The notes under the pieces: generated by a model | What the model was told of the DNA's origin: nothing | Databases searched by the model: none | The model's input: the letters and a program-made list of their open reading frames with translations, nothing else | Source: Glebionis coronaria | Lineage: Eukaryota; Streptophyta; Magnoliopsida; Asterales; Asteraceae | DNA: 64,000 nucleotides | Assembly (NCBI GenBank): GCA_025667525.1 | Contig: CM046876.1 | Coordinates: 477,110,557 to 477,174,556 of the forward strand | Direction of reading: 5' to 3' | Shown here: positions 44,661 to 58,326 of the stretch, one piece after another | Numbering within the stretch: the first letter of the stretch is position 1 | How the letters are laid out: every line of letters begins with the position of its first letter | Made by a program: the position numbers and the translations under genes

Positions 44661-47262
44661 TTTTTAACATATATAAGTTCATGTAGTCTTTTTAACATAG
44701 ATATAACTGATAGAAAACATATAACGTGTCAAAAATGAACTAGCTAAAGTGCATGTGCATTTAAACCCTGATGTATGCTACGTAAAGCCAAAGTACTTTA
44801 CCATACTGTCATAACATAATCTTGTTAGAAGGGGAGCGTGCAACAAGTTAATTAAAGAATATACAACAAATTCCTATTCTTTATATAGCACTCTTACAAA
44901 AATACACCTTTTCGAATAAGCGTTGGGTCAGAGTGTGTCATTTTGATCTGACCCCTCCAAGGTATATGTTAGTGAAGACGTGAAGTGACTATTCGATAAA
45001 GTGGCTGATATGTGGATCTAGTTTTCAATTGCTCTTCTATGGCTCTCATGTCTACTCCTTCCCACCACCTTTAATACTGTTATTCTATTTATCATATAAA
45101 CGTGTGCAACTACTTTATATTTTGCGCAATATATGACATTTGTCGGCTTATATTATTTTACTTAAAATATATGTAGTAATTACTTTATTTCAAAAAGGAG
45201 TTGATAGTAATATCAAGAAAAGAACCATAGTTATATATTTGAGATATATTTTGAAGTAAATTTGCATGAATTGAGATATCTGACTTATGTCATACTGATC
45301 ATATACATGCATTATTTATAAAATACTATATATTTGATTATATAATTATCAGACGATGTTCTTGCAATGTGATATATAGTAATTTTGTTGTTTTTATGTG
45401 GATTTTGACGATGATGGTGTAAGGAAAGATCAAAGATGTGATGTAAGACAGAGTGAAATGTTACGTACAAATAGTGAAAATCATGATTACAAAAATGTTG
45501 TGAGAGATTGCAATTGGTTTCGAGGTGTAGATGAATTTTAACACTAAAGAAGATGAATTTGTTACTCCAGTTTAAATGTGAAGAAAGAAGCTACGGTTTT
45601 GCTTATGTGAGTGGGGGGGAAATATTCAAAAGCATATACGTTCGTAAAGGCAAAATTGGTGCGGTCCAAGTTTTCTTCTAATGGGTATGAATGTATTAAA
45701 AGAGTAGAAGCCAAACATGGGGAACATAGTGATGTGGTATTTACATGTCAACTTAAGTTCAATGGCTTGAATTTAAACTGCCAATTATAATATGGGATTT
45801 CCTTTCCGTGTATCTCGCTAGACTACAAAACCTGAATCAACATTGTTCAAGAGAAAATGCTAATAATAGCCTTAATGAAGCAAATTTGTTTTATGACAAG
45901 ACTACGTATGAATGATTTTGATTGAATGATAATCTTGAAAAGTAGATGATACCAATTTATTCGGAGAATGAATAATGAGAACGTTGGATCGCTTATGTGT
46001 ATCTCAAATATCGTTTTGAACAAAAATGTATCGATAAATTATTATTTACGAACGTTGTAATTAGTAACAGACTAGAAAAATGTACTCGTTAGTGAAATGT
46101 TTTACGAGCTAAAGCCCAACAATATGCGAAAGCCACCACAATCCATTGGTCGCAAAAAAACCTATTCTTGACACAACCATTTCCATAATTCCGTGCTTGC
46201 TCCCAAATGCATACGTGTGTGTGTTTGGATGTCATGCAAAACCACCTTTACATCATCATTTTCTCATGAATACTCATGACAACCCATAAATTTCACATAT
46301 ATGCTATGTGTTATGATTGTATGAATATGAAAATTCAGTAAAAAAATTTGCTTTTATGCGTTACTTGGTAAGGTGAATTGATTCTCACAACCTTAACTGT
46401 CACTTCAACATATTCCTATATGTTGTAAACACTATGTATATATCAAGTCTGAGTTCTAAAAGTAATGAACATCTCAAATATAACTATGATGCCCTAAATT
46501 TCCTTAGATACCCTAGAATCCTTATAAATGAGTCATAAACTCAAGAATGGTAAACTATGAATGTACAATACGTATGAATAAGTAACCACGGGTTATAAAC
46601 AAATTGTAAACTATCATTTAGAAGTATAATTTTATCTAAGAATGGTAAGAACAAACCATATAAAGCTAAGTACAAGTAAATGTACATAATAGTCTACATC
46701 ACCACCTAAAATCGATCTCATATTGAATTAGAATCTAGTATTTTGCAAGTAATTATAAAACTCAACTAAGTATCATACTAAGACTATATTTTTACTTCAA
46801 GTCAATGTACAAACAATTAAAGCACAAACTACAAGTTTTTAAAGCATGAGATTCTAATTAAGCCTATTACCTCATAGAATATAATTACCCTGTGTAACTC
46901 ATTAAACTAAGTGTGTAGAATCTTTAGAAACCTTAAACACATCATATAAGCTCTAGTATAAGATAAGACAATGATGTAAACACAAATAACCCAAGTTACA
47001 AGTCACTTAGGCATAGTAACCAAAAGACCTCTATATTACCCATTTCACTTAGAATCAATGCGTAGTCTTGTAAGACAAGTGTAAAAACTTCAATAGCATT
47101 ACATTTAGGCTATAATATCATCTTAAGATAAAGTACAATACCCTAATTCATAAGGTACAACATTTTAATGTATGACTTATAAATTAGGTCAAAATAGGTA
47201 TTTTCACTCATTAGACATTTTTACTTAGAATAACTTAGTAAACCATGTGTAGCGACTTCATG
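44661..47262. other. Intergenic, nothing recognised
   Basis: About 2.6 kb of AT-rich DNA. I see no open frame, RNA gene or repeat that I can support. It ends in AGAAC, the target site of Tekay-B. Confidence 0.5.
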
Positions 47263-47267
47263 AGAAC
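47263..47267. repeat. Target duplication AGAAC, left copy (Tekay-B)
   Basis: AGAAC directly before the LTR end; repeated at 58322-58326. Confidence 0.9.
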
Positions 47268-48947
47268 TGTAACAACCCACTTTGACAAAGAGGACGTTAC
47301 GTCATAATCATGGCGTGTCATCAAATCATAATAAAGGCATAAAGTCATGAAGTCATGAAGACATAAAAGACCATCAGGAAAGCCAGAATCAAGCATCGGC
47401 TCCCAACATAAGCTCAACATGAATAAAAGTAAAGGAAGTCTAAAGGACAAAACACGCGTCCAACAAATTATAAGTATTAAAGTGCATGAAGGAAAGGAAT
47501 TTATGGGTAGTCCTCATCCTAAGCACTCACTCTCAATACTGAAATCCTATCTTTAGGTACCTGCCTTATGAGACATGAAAAGAAAATATGGTTGAGCAAT
47601 ACGCTCAGTGAACGGATATAAAGACAGATAAGGATAATGTAACATGAATAATAAACATGAAAGCAGCGAACGTGCATGTCCTGAGTAAACCTGGTAGATA
47701 ATCTATAAAGCATGAAGGATAACTGAAATGTCATGAGTTGTACAAGTAATATAAGTAAATGCCCACGAGCTAATTTAGGTCGTAACATGTCATGTATAAT
47801 AATATCATCAATGTGTGCATGAATAAATAGAGGGGCTGCCTCTTCTGCAATAGAGAGGTGACCTCTATTAATAGTAACATGGGTGGAGGGATCAGCTCTA
47901 ATGTGATGGGGTGTAGAGCACACACCAAACCAATAACCTTGTACGTGTAAACATGTAAACTATGATGCACCCATACGCCCCATAATAATAATAATGGCCA
48001 ACTGATAATATAACATGTAACATGGAGGGACGTCGCGAGAAATCACTCTCGTCACATAAGAGTCATGACACAGGTGCCTCATATGTCATGGTCATGGTAC
48101 CTCCATAACTAGGTGGTAAATCATGTAAGTGATGGTCATGCATGTATATAGCTCGGGCAATACGTGGGTCATGAAATAAATAATAATAGGAACATGGCAA
48201 ACATGAAAAGTTTTATAACATGGAACTAGGGAGAACGTGTGGTATAGCAATCGAGGAAACCAAATCATGAAAAGAAATGAATGTCCTTACTGAAGGGCGG
48301 AATATCCGTACCTTTTGTCCAGTAAGCAGTGAGAGAGATGGTAACGGAAGTGAATCACTACAACTTCATGTGATCTACATGTTAAAGGACGTGTATTAGT
48401 TACTTGTTCATGTCATGGGTTGTTCATGGTATTAGTTACTTATTCATGATTTATCGTGTCATTCTTTAATGTTATACGTTCATGTGTTCTTGATTAATGT
48501 ATTTCATGATTCGTGTGTTATTATACTTTGTATTTCCATAATTAGTAACTTTCCATAAATATTAGATTTCCATATATAGTAAATTTCTAAAAATAGCAGG
48601 TTTCTATATATAGTGACTTTCTAAAAATAGTAGGTTTCCATATATAGTAACTTTCTAAAAGTAGTAGGTTTCTATAATTAGTAACTTTCCAAAATAGTAA
48701 GTCTCCATAATTAGTAAGTTTCTATAAATAATAAGTTTCCATAAATAGTAAGTTTCCATAAATAGTAAGTTAGCTCGTTTTAATATCCGTAGGTAATTTA
48801 TCTTGTTAATCGAATAAGCTGATTTCAGTTTAGCATATAAATAAGTCAATTACTCAATAAGCACATATAAATATAGTCTAAACTTAATAAGCATATTCTA
48901 ATAAGTCATGAATTAATAAGTCAATTTTATTAAGTTTAACTTAATTA

Positions 48948-49202
48948 CTACCTCTGTCCCATAATTATTGTCCATGTTTGACTTTTTGAGTCTTTCTTCG
49001 TCAACTTTAACCTCAAATATTTTTGTTTGTGTTATTTAATATTTGATGTATAATACATGAATGGATAGAATTTTGAATGTATTTTTCATTAATATAAATT
49101 TTATCAAGTTTTATATAACACAAAGAAAAATATTTAAAGTCAATATTAACAAAGAAAGACTTAAAAAGTCAAACATGAACAATAATTATGGGACGAAGGT
49201 AG
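48948..49202. mobile_element. Stowaway-like MITE (Tc1/Mariner type)
   Basis: 255 bp with long terminal inverted repeats: CTACCTCTGTCCCATAATTA at the left is nearly complementary to the right end, and the pairing continues through TGTCCATGTTTGACTTTTT. It is flanked by TA on both sides (48946-48947 and 49203-49204). The other LTR of Tekay-B has an empty site with a single TA near 57211. There is no coding capacity, so it needs a transposase from elsewhere. Confidence 0.9.
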
Positions 49203-49495
49203 TAGCATATATCAATAAGTCATGAATTATTAAGCCATGTTTAATTAATTTATATTAATAAGCATTATTTTAATAAGTCATGATTTAAATAAGCCCATTT
49301 TTCATATAAGCCGAAATATTAATAAGTTAATATAAATAAGCCGTGATTTATTTAAGCCGATTTAAAATAAGTCTAAAATAAGCTGATAACAAATAAGCCG
49401 AATAAAATAATCCAACCACCCCATTGCGTGTGTCTCTCGGCTGCTGAACCAAAGACCACCGAAACACCCCTTAGGGGCTTTTGGTTTGTCGATTG

Positions 49496-49780
49496 AAAAC
49501 AAACCAAACACCCACCGAGAGCTTAAGGCTCTCGGCTGCTAAACCAAAAGATCCATCGCAGCCTCTTTGGCTTGCGGCTGCCAGCAAAAAGATCCCACCG
49601 AGCCTCTATGGCTTGCGGCTGTCCAGCATGAAGTACCCACCGTGGCCCTTGGGCTTGCGGCCGCTAAGCAATAAATACCACAAAGCCTTATGGTTGGCGG
49701 CTGTTAATTAAAGAAACACCACCGAGCCTTATGGCCGGCTGCTGTTAATTAAACAAACACCACCGAGCCTTTATGGGTCG
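49496..49780. repeat. 41-bp hairpin array in Tekay-B 3' LTR
   Basis: About seven degenerate units, each a GC-rich imperfect palindrome (for example CCGAGAGC/GCTCTCGG) separated by AAACCAAACAC-like spacers. The array also occurs in the other LTR near 57495-57790. Confidence 0.6.
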
Positions 49781-50309
49781 TTAATTCATTGATTTTATTC
49801 TTGTTTGATTTTCTAACATCATTTCATGTGTATCATATCAATCTTGATTAATTATAATGATGATTTCTAATAAATAAGATAAAATATCAAGATGTTGATA
49901 ATTACCGAAAGAGGTAGAACCTATTAATGAATAAACACGAACACCCCCGTACGATTCAAGATGAAAATCAAAGTTTTCTCCCTTCTTTTTTTCTTCCTAT
50001 GGCCGGCGGCACCAACACTCTTTCTAGGGTTTCTAATTTTTTTCTTAAACTTGATAAAATGAAATGGTAAACATGTTTTGCTATTTCTTTTCTTAATGGG
50101 TCGGGGTTGGGCGATATTTAACTTGTAAGACTTAAGCCTTATTGTTTGATTGTTTGTTTCATGTAATATGTTCTCGTGTATTCGTAACTTCATAATTTTT
50201 ACTTTCGTGTTAAATCTTGTCATGTCGTATTTATTACGTATTTACTTGTCGTGAATTAATTAAATATTAAAAGTTGTGATATTAATGATATTTTCATGCG
50301 GGTTTTACA

Positions 50310-50322
50310 ACTCCTCCTCTCT
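50310..50322 (-). other. Polypurine tract of Tekay-B
   Basis: AGAGAGGAGGAGT (sense) directly before the 3' LTR, preceded by ATTATTCTTTTTAG as in Tekay-A. Confidence 0.7.
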
Positions 50323-53300
50323 AAAAAGAATAATTTGACCTCTAATTAGAAACATGATATGCCTGAAAAGAACACACCCGGATCATGGAAGAAAATGAGG
50401 ATAAGAAGTTTGGATCGACTCTTCGGTTTCGCAAGTGGCTTCCCGCTCGGGATGGTTCCTCCAAAGGATCTTAATGAAATGAATAGTCTTTTTCCTCATG
50501 ACCCTTTCTTGACGATCTAGAATAGATTCTGGTTCCTCATTGTAAGATAGATCCTCACGAATCTGATCGAGTGGATACGAGACAATGTGAAAATTATGAT
50601 AATTGTAACCTCTGAGTAATGATACGTGGAATACGTTGTGAACATGTGATAACTGAGGACGTAACGCCAAACGATACGAAACCTCACCGACATAATCCAA
50701 TGAAACGAGGAATAAGCTTTCCCTTGATACCAAAACGTCTGACTCCACGTGCGGGTGATACTTTCAAGAAAACACGATCACCAGGCTGAAATTCTAATGA
50801 TCTACGATGCTTGACAACATAACTTTTCTGATGTGTACGAGCTTCTTTAAGTTTTTCCTTGGCAATGGCGACCTTCTCATTAGTCACCTCAAGCAACTCC
50901 AGACCCTCAAGGATACGCTCACCAACCTGATCCCTACAAATCAAAGCACGACAGTTCCTACCGTACAACATCTCGAAAGGAGCACACTTAATAATTACAT
51001 GCCTATTGTTGTAAGAAAACTCAACCAAGCATATATAATCGTCCCAATTTCCTGTCCACTCCAACACACAAGAGCCTAACATGTCTTCCAATGTCTGAAT
51101 CATACGGTTAGTCTGACCGACGGTCTGAGGATGGAAAGTTGTGCTAAACTTGAGCCTAGTTCCCCAAGATTTCTGCAAACCTTTCCAGAAACAAGACATG
51201 AAAAGTGGATCTCTATCTGATATGATTTCTGATGGAGTACCGTGTAATCGTACGATCTCTTGCTGAAATATCAATGTCAACTTGCTAATTGAGTAATCCT
51301 TGTGGATAGGAAGAAAATGTGCAGACTTGGTCAAACGATCAACAACAACCCAGATAGCATCATGTCTTCTCTAAGTCTATGGTAATCCGGTAACAAAATC
51401 CATGGAGATTTTGTCCCACTTCCATTCAGGAATTTCTAATGGCTGCAATAAACTACTAGCACGATGGTGTTCTATCTTAACTTGCTGGCAGGTCAGACAC
51501 TTAGATACGAAAGTAGCTACATCTTGTTTCATACCGCTCCACCAAAAATGTTGTTTGAGATCATGATACATTTTTGTAGATACCGGATTAATAGAAAATG
51601 GAGGAACTATGAGCCTCGGTCAATAAGGCCTCTCTTAGTGTAGGATCCTCTAGAACACATAATCTAGTACCCTGTCGTACAATGTCGTCATCATCAACGC
51701 GAAACTCGGTCTACTGATTAATATTCTGAACAATTGCCCATATCTCGTCGTCATCCTTCTGAGCTGCCTTAATCCGAGAAATCAAGTCTGGCTCGATTCT
51801 CAGACTAGCCCAGAAACCATTCTGCCACGTACAAATAGCTCGATCTCCAAACACTCAAGGTCGCGAATAATCTCCTCATCTACCTTAATACCAGCTATCA
51901 TGCCTGATTTTCTGCTCAGAGCATCAACCACTACATTGGCTTTACCCGGATGATACTGAATGTTGGTGTCATAATCCTTCAGTAACTCCAACCAACGCCT
52001 TCGTCTCATGTTTAACTTGCGTTGAGTGAAATATATTTGAGGCTTTTATGGTCGGTAAAGATGTCACATGACTCGCCATAGAGATAGTGCCTCCAAATCT
52101 TGAATGCGAATACTACTGCTGCTAACTCCAGATCATGAGTAGGGTAATTTACTTCGTAGGGCTTTATTTATCGTGAGGCATAGGCAATTACCTTCCCATG
52201 CTGCATGAGTACATAGCCAAGACCCTACCCAGAAGCATCACTGTAAATCTGATATCCACCTGTACCAGATGGGAGAGTAAGGATAGGCGCGAAAAACCAA
52301 ACACTACTTAAGATCTTCAAAGCTCTTCTCTCGCTCATCGTTCCAAACAAATTTTTCAGCCTTACGCATAAGCTTAGTCAAAGGTAAAGCCAACCGTGAG
52401 AAACCTATAAAAATCTACGGTAATAACCAGCTAACCCTATAAAACTACGTACGTCAGTCGCAGACGTCGGTCTTGGCCATTTGGTGATAGCCTCAACCTT
52501 CACCGGATCCATGGTAATCCCTTCTGCTAAAACAATGTGGCCCAGAAATGCCACTTTACTCAACCAGAACTCACACTTGGAAAACGTAGCATAAAATTTC
52601 TCATGTCGAAGAATCTATAGTACCGTGCGAAGATGATCCTCATGTTCTTCTCTAGACTTTGATAAGATCAGGATGTAATCAATGAACACAATGACGAACT
52701 TGTCTAAGAATTTATGAAAAACTCGATTCATCAAGTCCATAAATACAGCTGGAGCATTCGTGAGACCAAAAGGCATAACCACAAATACATAATGACCATA
52801 ACCCGTACGAAAAGAAGTCTTGGAGATATCCTACTCTTTCACTCACAACTGGTGGTAGCCAGATCGTAAATCGATCTTAGAAAAGTGTTTAGCGCCCTAT
52901 AACTGATCAAATAAGTCATCAGTAGGTGGAAAAGGATAACGATTACGGATAGTGATCTTGTTCAACTCACAGTAGTCGATACATAATCCCATGCTACTGT
53001 CCTTCTTCTTGACAAACAGAACTGGTACACCCCATGGTGATACACTTAGGAGAATAAAACCTTGTTCCAGCAACTCTTGCAACTGATCCTTCAACTCCTT
53101 TAACTCAATGGGATACATGCGATAAGAAGCTTTGGAGACAGGTTCAGCTCCTGGAACAAGTTCAATGTCAAACTCAACCTCACGGATAGGAGGTATTCCC
53201 TGGAAGTTCTTCTGGAAAAACATCCGAAAACTCGGAAACAATCGGCTGATCATGAATAGAAGGAACCTCAGAAGTCATGTCATGAATGGTAGCTAGAAAA

Positions 53301-53987
53301 CCTTCGCAGCCATAAGATAATAAGGTACGTGCTTGTAATGCAGAAATAATCTACACAGATTTTCCCTTTAGGAAACCATGATGAACAAATTCTGGACATG
53401 AATATCGCCGAATATGACCTGATATGAATGGAAATCAATCGTAGCGCGATGTGCTGCTAACCAGTTCATACCCAAAATCATATCAAACTTGCACATGCCC
53501 AAGGGAAGTGCGTTAAAAGAATGGATCTTGTCATCAAACTGTACAGGAAGATCTCTATATACATGGGTAATACGAACAGAGTCTTTCATGGGCGTGGATA
53601 TACATAATACATGATCAAGTTATGTAGGTTTCGTATCAATACATGAAGCAAACATGGTAGATATCACTGAATGGGTCACGCCCGTATCAAACAGAACGCA
53701 CACTGCATTTCCAAACATGAATAATATGCCAGTGATGGTACCTGAAGTCTTAGTGGCCTGATCCCATGTAGTTGCAAAGACGCGGCTGGATGCATCAGGC
53801 TTCTTGTGAGCATGTCCAGATATACCATCAATAGTGTCCTTCTTGCAATCTCGCTGAAGGTGACCAACCTGTCCACACTTGAAGCAAGTACCAGCAGCAC
53901 GACGACACTCTAGTGGGTATCTACGTCCACACGTGGTACAAACAGGATGGGTATACCCCTCGGAGGATACCATAGTCTGCTGAGAAC

Positions 53988-54065
53988 CTGGTTTAGAAGA
54001 TATACGTGAGACATGGGTCTTGAGATGTAAACATGAATAACGCTAAAAAATTTAGGTTATAATAC
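53988..54065 (-). other. Predicted gag intron 3, Tekay-B (78 bp)
   Basis: GTATTA...AACCAG on the minus strand, splitting glycine as G|GT, as in Tekay-A. The sequence is not similar to the Tekay-A segment. Confidence 0.75.
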
Positions 54066-54130
54066 CAGAATTGGCGGATCGGTTGGACTGCTGACCCTTG
54101 TAGCTCTGGTCACGTCCATTACCGGAGTTC

Positions 54131-54199
54131 CTGTTATCATGTGGCAATGTTAGAATTGTTTTACACAATAGTTTAACACTGAAAGGTTTAAAGATGGAC
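54131..54199 (-). other. Predicted gag intron 2, Tekay-B (69 bp)
   Basis: GTCCAT...ATAACAG on the minus strand, splitting arginine as AG|G, at the codon used in Tekay-A. Confidence 0.75.
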
Positions 54200-54346
54200 C
54201 TGTTGTTATTGCCAGAGTAGTTGGTGTTGTTACGATAGTTGTCACTACCGCCTCGCCTATCAGCTCCATGATGGTCATTATTCTAACCTTGATTCTTGTA
54301 ACTACCTTGTTGAGTTGCCGACTGGTACCGGTCTCCACTCTTATGC

Positions 54347-54435
54347 CTGAAAGATAAAGTTGAATGGTGCATGACATATAAATAAGAAGGTAAAGACATG
54401 AAATGAGATGGTAACGTCTGATGGATGAAGTATAC
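54347..54435 (-). other. Predicted gag intron 1, Tekay-B (89 bp)
   Basis: GTATAC...CTTTCAG on the minus strand. Removal joins ERPDNR to HKSGDR, the counterpart of ERPDKR-QKTGDR in Tekay-A. Confidence 0.75.
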
Positions 54436-55497
54436 CTGTTGTCTGGTCGCTCCGATCCATCGTACTCATCTCTGTCCTGTAGGCTTTCCAAGCTGCGAGC
54501 AGCATCAACAACTTGAGCAACATCGGTAAATGGAATACACATGAGACGATCGAGAGTCGACTTGCGAAGACCCCAACGGAAGTTCTTCGCCTGCTCCTCT
54601 TTGGTACCAGTAACTTCCCCAAGAAAACCAACTAATCGGAAAAAATGCTACATGAACTCAGTACTAGTCTCATTCTCCTTCTGGCGGATAGAATGGTACT
54701 CTCTGTTCAGGTGCTCCGGCTCAGCTCGTGGGAAAAACTGAAGATAGAACAACTCCTTGAATTGTGTCCAAGTCTCAGTGATGAGCTATGTCTCTCCTCC
54801 TTTGACCTGCTTATAGGCCTTCCACCAAGCCAAAGCATCACCCTCAAACTGATTCACAGCTAACCTTGCCTCGTAACCATCATCACAATCCATAGCATCA
54901 AATATGTTTTCCATGTGGGAGATTTAGTTCTCCGCGTCTGCAGGAACTGTCTCCTTTTTGAACGATCAGGGCTATTGCTTATTAAAGCGTTCCACCTGAA
55001 CCATTAGACGATCCCAGATTATTGCGAAACTCTTCCCGGATCTCATTGTAAATCTGAGGAAGTAAGGTCTGCAAAGTGTTAACCATCTGATATTATCAGA
55101 GGAAAGTAAATGATTAAACGGTTAGAAACATGAAAGAAACATGAGAGAAACATGAAAGCATAATAAACGAAATCCAACAATAACTAGTGTGGACGACTAT
55201 GGTTCAACCCGCACTAGTCATAAATTTTAGAAAGAAGTAAACATGTGACTAAGTATGGACGACTATGGTTCAACCTATATCAGTAAAAAATTTGAAAAGA
55301 AGGAAAATGTGACTAAGTATGAACGACAATGGTTCAATCCATACAAGTCAGAATTCAAGAGAAAACATCATGAATAAGAACCAACAATATCCAGAAAATA
55401 TCAATACATGTAAGGAAACAAGCATCGGTTTAGGAAGATCCAAATAACTACCCAATTCTCACAAGTCAAGTTTTTAGATCCTACAAGTCGAAGCCTT

Positions 55498-55510
55498 GGC
55501 TCTGATACTA
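55498..55510 (-). other. Primer binding site of Tekay-B (one mismatch)
   Basis: TAGTATCAGAGCC on the sense strand next to the 5' LTR; the usual form is TGGTATCAGAGCC. Confidence 0.75.
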
Positions 55511-55514
55511 CAAT

Positions 55515-58321
55515 TGTAACGACCCACTTTGACAAGGATGCCGTTATGTAATAATCATGACGTATCATCAAAGCATAATAAATGCATAAAGTCACAAAGA
55601 CATAAAAGACAATCAGGTTAGCCGGAATCAAACATCGACTCCCAACATAAGCTCAACATAAATAAAAGTAAAGGAAGTATAAAGGACAAAACATGCGTCC
55701 AACAAAGCATAAGTATTAAAGTGCATAAAGGAAAGAAATTTATGGGTAGTCCTCATCCTAAGCACTCACTCTCAATGCTGAAATCCTATCTTTAGGTACC
55801 CGTCGTACGAGACATGAACAGAAAATACGGCTGAGCAACACGCTCAGTGAACGGATATAAAGATAGATAAGGATAATGTAACATGAATAATAAACATGAA
55901 AGCAGCGGAAATAATGTGCATGTCCTGAGTAAACCTGGGAGATAATCTATGAAGCATGAAGGATAACTGAAATTTCATGAGTTGTACAAGTAATATAAGT
56001 AAATGACCACGAGCTAATTTAGGTCATAACATGTCATGCATAATAATTACATGAACGTGTACATGAATAAATAGAGGGGATGCCTCGTCATGCAATAGAG
56101 GGGTGACCTCTATTAATAGTAACATGGGTGGGGGATCAGCTCTAATGTGATGGTTGTAGAGCACACACCAAACCAATCACCCTGTACATGTAAACATGTA
56201 AACTAGGATGCACCCATACGCCCCATAATAATAATAATGGCCAACTGATAATATAACATGTAACATGGAGGGACACCGCGAGAAATCACTCTCGTCACGG
56301 AAGAGTCATGACACAAGTGTCTCATATGTCATGGTCATGGCACCTCCATAACTAGGTGGTAAATCATGTAAGTCATGGTCACGCATGTATATAGCTCGGG
56401 CAATACATGGGTCATGAAATAAATAATAATGAGAACATGGCAAACATGAAAAGTTTTATAACATGAAACTGTGGAGAAGATGTGGCATAACAATCAGGGA
56501 AAACTAATCATGGAAAAAAAATGAATGTCCTTACTGAAGGATGGAATATCCGTACCTTGTGTCCAGTAAGCAGTGAGAGAGATGGTAACAAAAACGAATC
56601 GCTCCAACTTCACATGATCTACATGTTAAAGGACGTGTATGAGTTACTTGTTCAGGTCATGGGTTACTAGTTCATGGTATGAGTTACTTGTTCATGATTA
56701 ATCGTGTCATTCTTTAATGTTATACGTTCATGTGTTCTTGATTAATGTATTTCATGATTCGTGTGTTATTATACTTGGTATTTCTATAATTAGTAACTTT
56801 ACATAAATAGTAGGTTTCCATATATAGTAACTTTCTAAAAATAGTTGGTTTCTATATATAGTAACTTTCTAAAAATAGCAGGTTTCTATATATAGTAACT
56901 TTCCAAAAGTAGTAGGTTTATACAAACAGTAACTTTCCAAAATAGCAAGTCTCCATAATTAGTAAGTTTCCATAAATAGTAAATTTCCATAAATAATAAG
57001 TTTCCATAAATAGTAAGTTTCCATAAATAGTAAGATAGCTCATTTTAATATATGTAGGTAATTTATTTTGTTAATCGAATAAGCCGATTTCAATTTAGCA
57101 TATTAATAAGCTAATTACTCAATAAGCACATATAAATTAATTCTAAACTTAATAAGCATATTCTAATAAGTCGTGAATTAATAAGTCAAATTTAATTAAG
57201 TTTAACTTAACTAGCATGTATTAATAAGTCATGAATTATTAAGCCATGGTTAATTACATTTAAATTAATAAGCATTATTTTAATAAGTCATGATTTAAGT
57301 AAGCCCATTTTCCATATAAGCCCAAATATTAATAAGTTAATTTAAGTAATCCGTGATTTATTTAAGCCGATTTAAAATAAGTCTAAAACAAGCCGATAAC
57401 AAATAAGCTGGATATAATAATCCAACCAGCCCCTTGCGTGTGTCTCTCGGCTGTCGAACCAAAGGCCACCGAAACACCCCTTAGGGGCTTTCGGTTTTCC
57501 GAGTGAAAACAAACCAAACACCCACCGAGAGCTTAAGGCTCTTGGCTGCTAAACCAAAACACCCATCGCAAACTCTTTGGCTTACGGCTGCCAGCAAAAA
57601 GATCCCACCGAGCCTCTATGGCTTGCGGCTGCCCAACATGAAGTACCCACCGTGGCCCTTGGGCTTGCGGCCGCTAAGAAAAAAACACCACCGAGCCTTA
57701 TGGTCGGCGGCTGTTAATTAAACCAGCACCATCGAGCCTTATGGTCCGCGACTGTTAATTAAACAAACATCACCGAGCATTTATGGCTCGTTAATTCCGT
57801 GATTTTATTCTTGTGTGATTTATCTAACATCATTTCATGTGTATCATATCAATCTTGATTAATTATAATGATTATTTTTAATAAATAAAATAAAAGATTA
57901 AGGTGTTGATAATTATCGAAAGAGGTAGAACCTAGTAATGAATAAACACGAACACCCGCGTACGATTCAAGATCAAAATCAAAGTTTTCTCCCTTCTTTT
58001 TTTCTTCCTATGGCCGACGGCACCAACACCCTTTCTAGGGTTTCTTATTTTTTTTCTTAAACTTGATAAAATGAAATGGTAAACATGTTTTGCTAGTTAT
58101 TTTCTAAATGGGCCGGGCTTGGGCCATATTTAACTTGTAAGACTTAAGCCTTATTGTTTGATTATTTTTTTCATGTCATATGTTCTCGTGTATTCGTAAC
58201 TTTATGATTTTTACTTTCGTGTTAAATCTTTTCATGTCGTATCTATTACGTATTTACTTGTCGTGAATTGATTAAATATTAAAAGATGTAATATTAATGG
58301 TATTTTCATGCGGGTTTTACA
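55515..58321 (-). repeat. 5' LTR of Tekay-B
   Basis: 2807 bp, partner of 47268-50309, lacking the MITE. It carries the same motif order, including ATAAGC motifs at 57080-57415 and the hairpin array. Confidence 0.9.
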
Positions 58322-58326
58322 AGAAC
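58322..58326. repeat. Target duplication AGAAC, right copy (Tekay-B)
   Basis: Matches 47263-47267. Confidence 0.9.

Larger units (their letters stand above)
47268..50309 (-). repeat. 3' LTR of Tekay-B
   Basis: 3042 bp, longer than its partner mainly because a MITE sits at 48948-49202. It includes an array of short GTTTCC/AGTAAGT-type repeats (about 48540-48775), many ATAAGC motifs and a 41-bp hairpin array (49496-49780). Confidence 0.9.
50383..55093 (-). pseudogene. Tekay-B gag-pol (decayed)
   Basis: Recognisable in order: gag start (MVNTLQTLLPQ, ATG at 55093), the gag region to 54440, three GT-AG segments matching the Tekay-A introns, zinc knuckle CFKCGQVGHLQRDC (about 53895-53850), protease FDTGVTHSVIS (about 53690), RT (about 53170-52550; the FIDD-equivalent region at about 52690 is still readable), RNase H to 51900, integrase HHCC and core (51571-50900), the LIPRFIG end, and a chromodomain-like tail (to 50383). 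Stops and frameshifts are scattered through all domains. Confidence 0.85.
47268..58321 (-). mobile_element. Tekay-B: older, decayed chromovirus
   Basis: 11 kb on the minus strand, with LTRs, Met-type primer site, gag-pol remains and an AGAAC target duplication. Its LTR begins TGTAAAACCCGCATG like that of Tekay-A and the proteins are closely similar, but the LTR bodies have diverged and pol is full of stops and frameshifts. It is a related but distinct family and a much older insertion. Confidence 0.9.

Noticed and set aside
49481..49711. Small protein with repeated Pro-Leu-Trp segments, also found at 57503-57721
   Set aside because: The frame is a by-product of the 41-bp hairpin array in the LTR; no start context or domain supports it.
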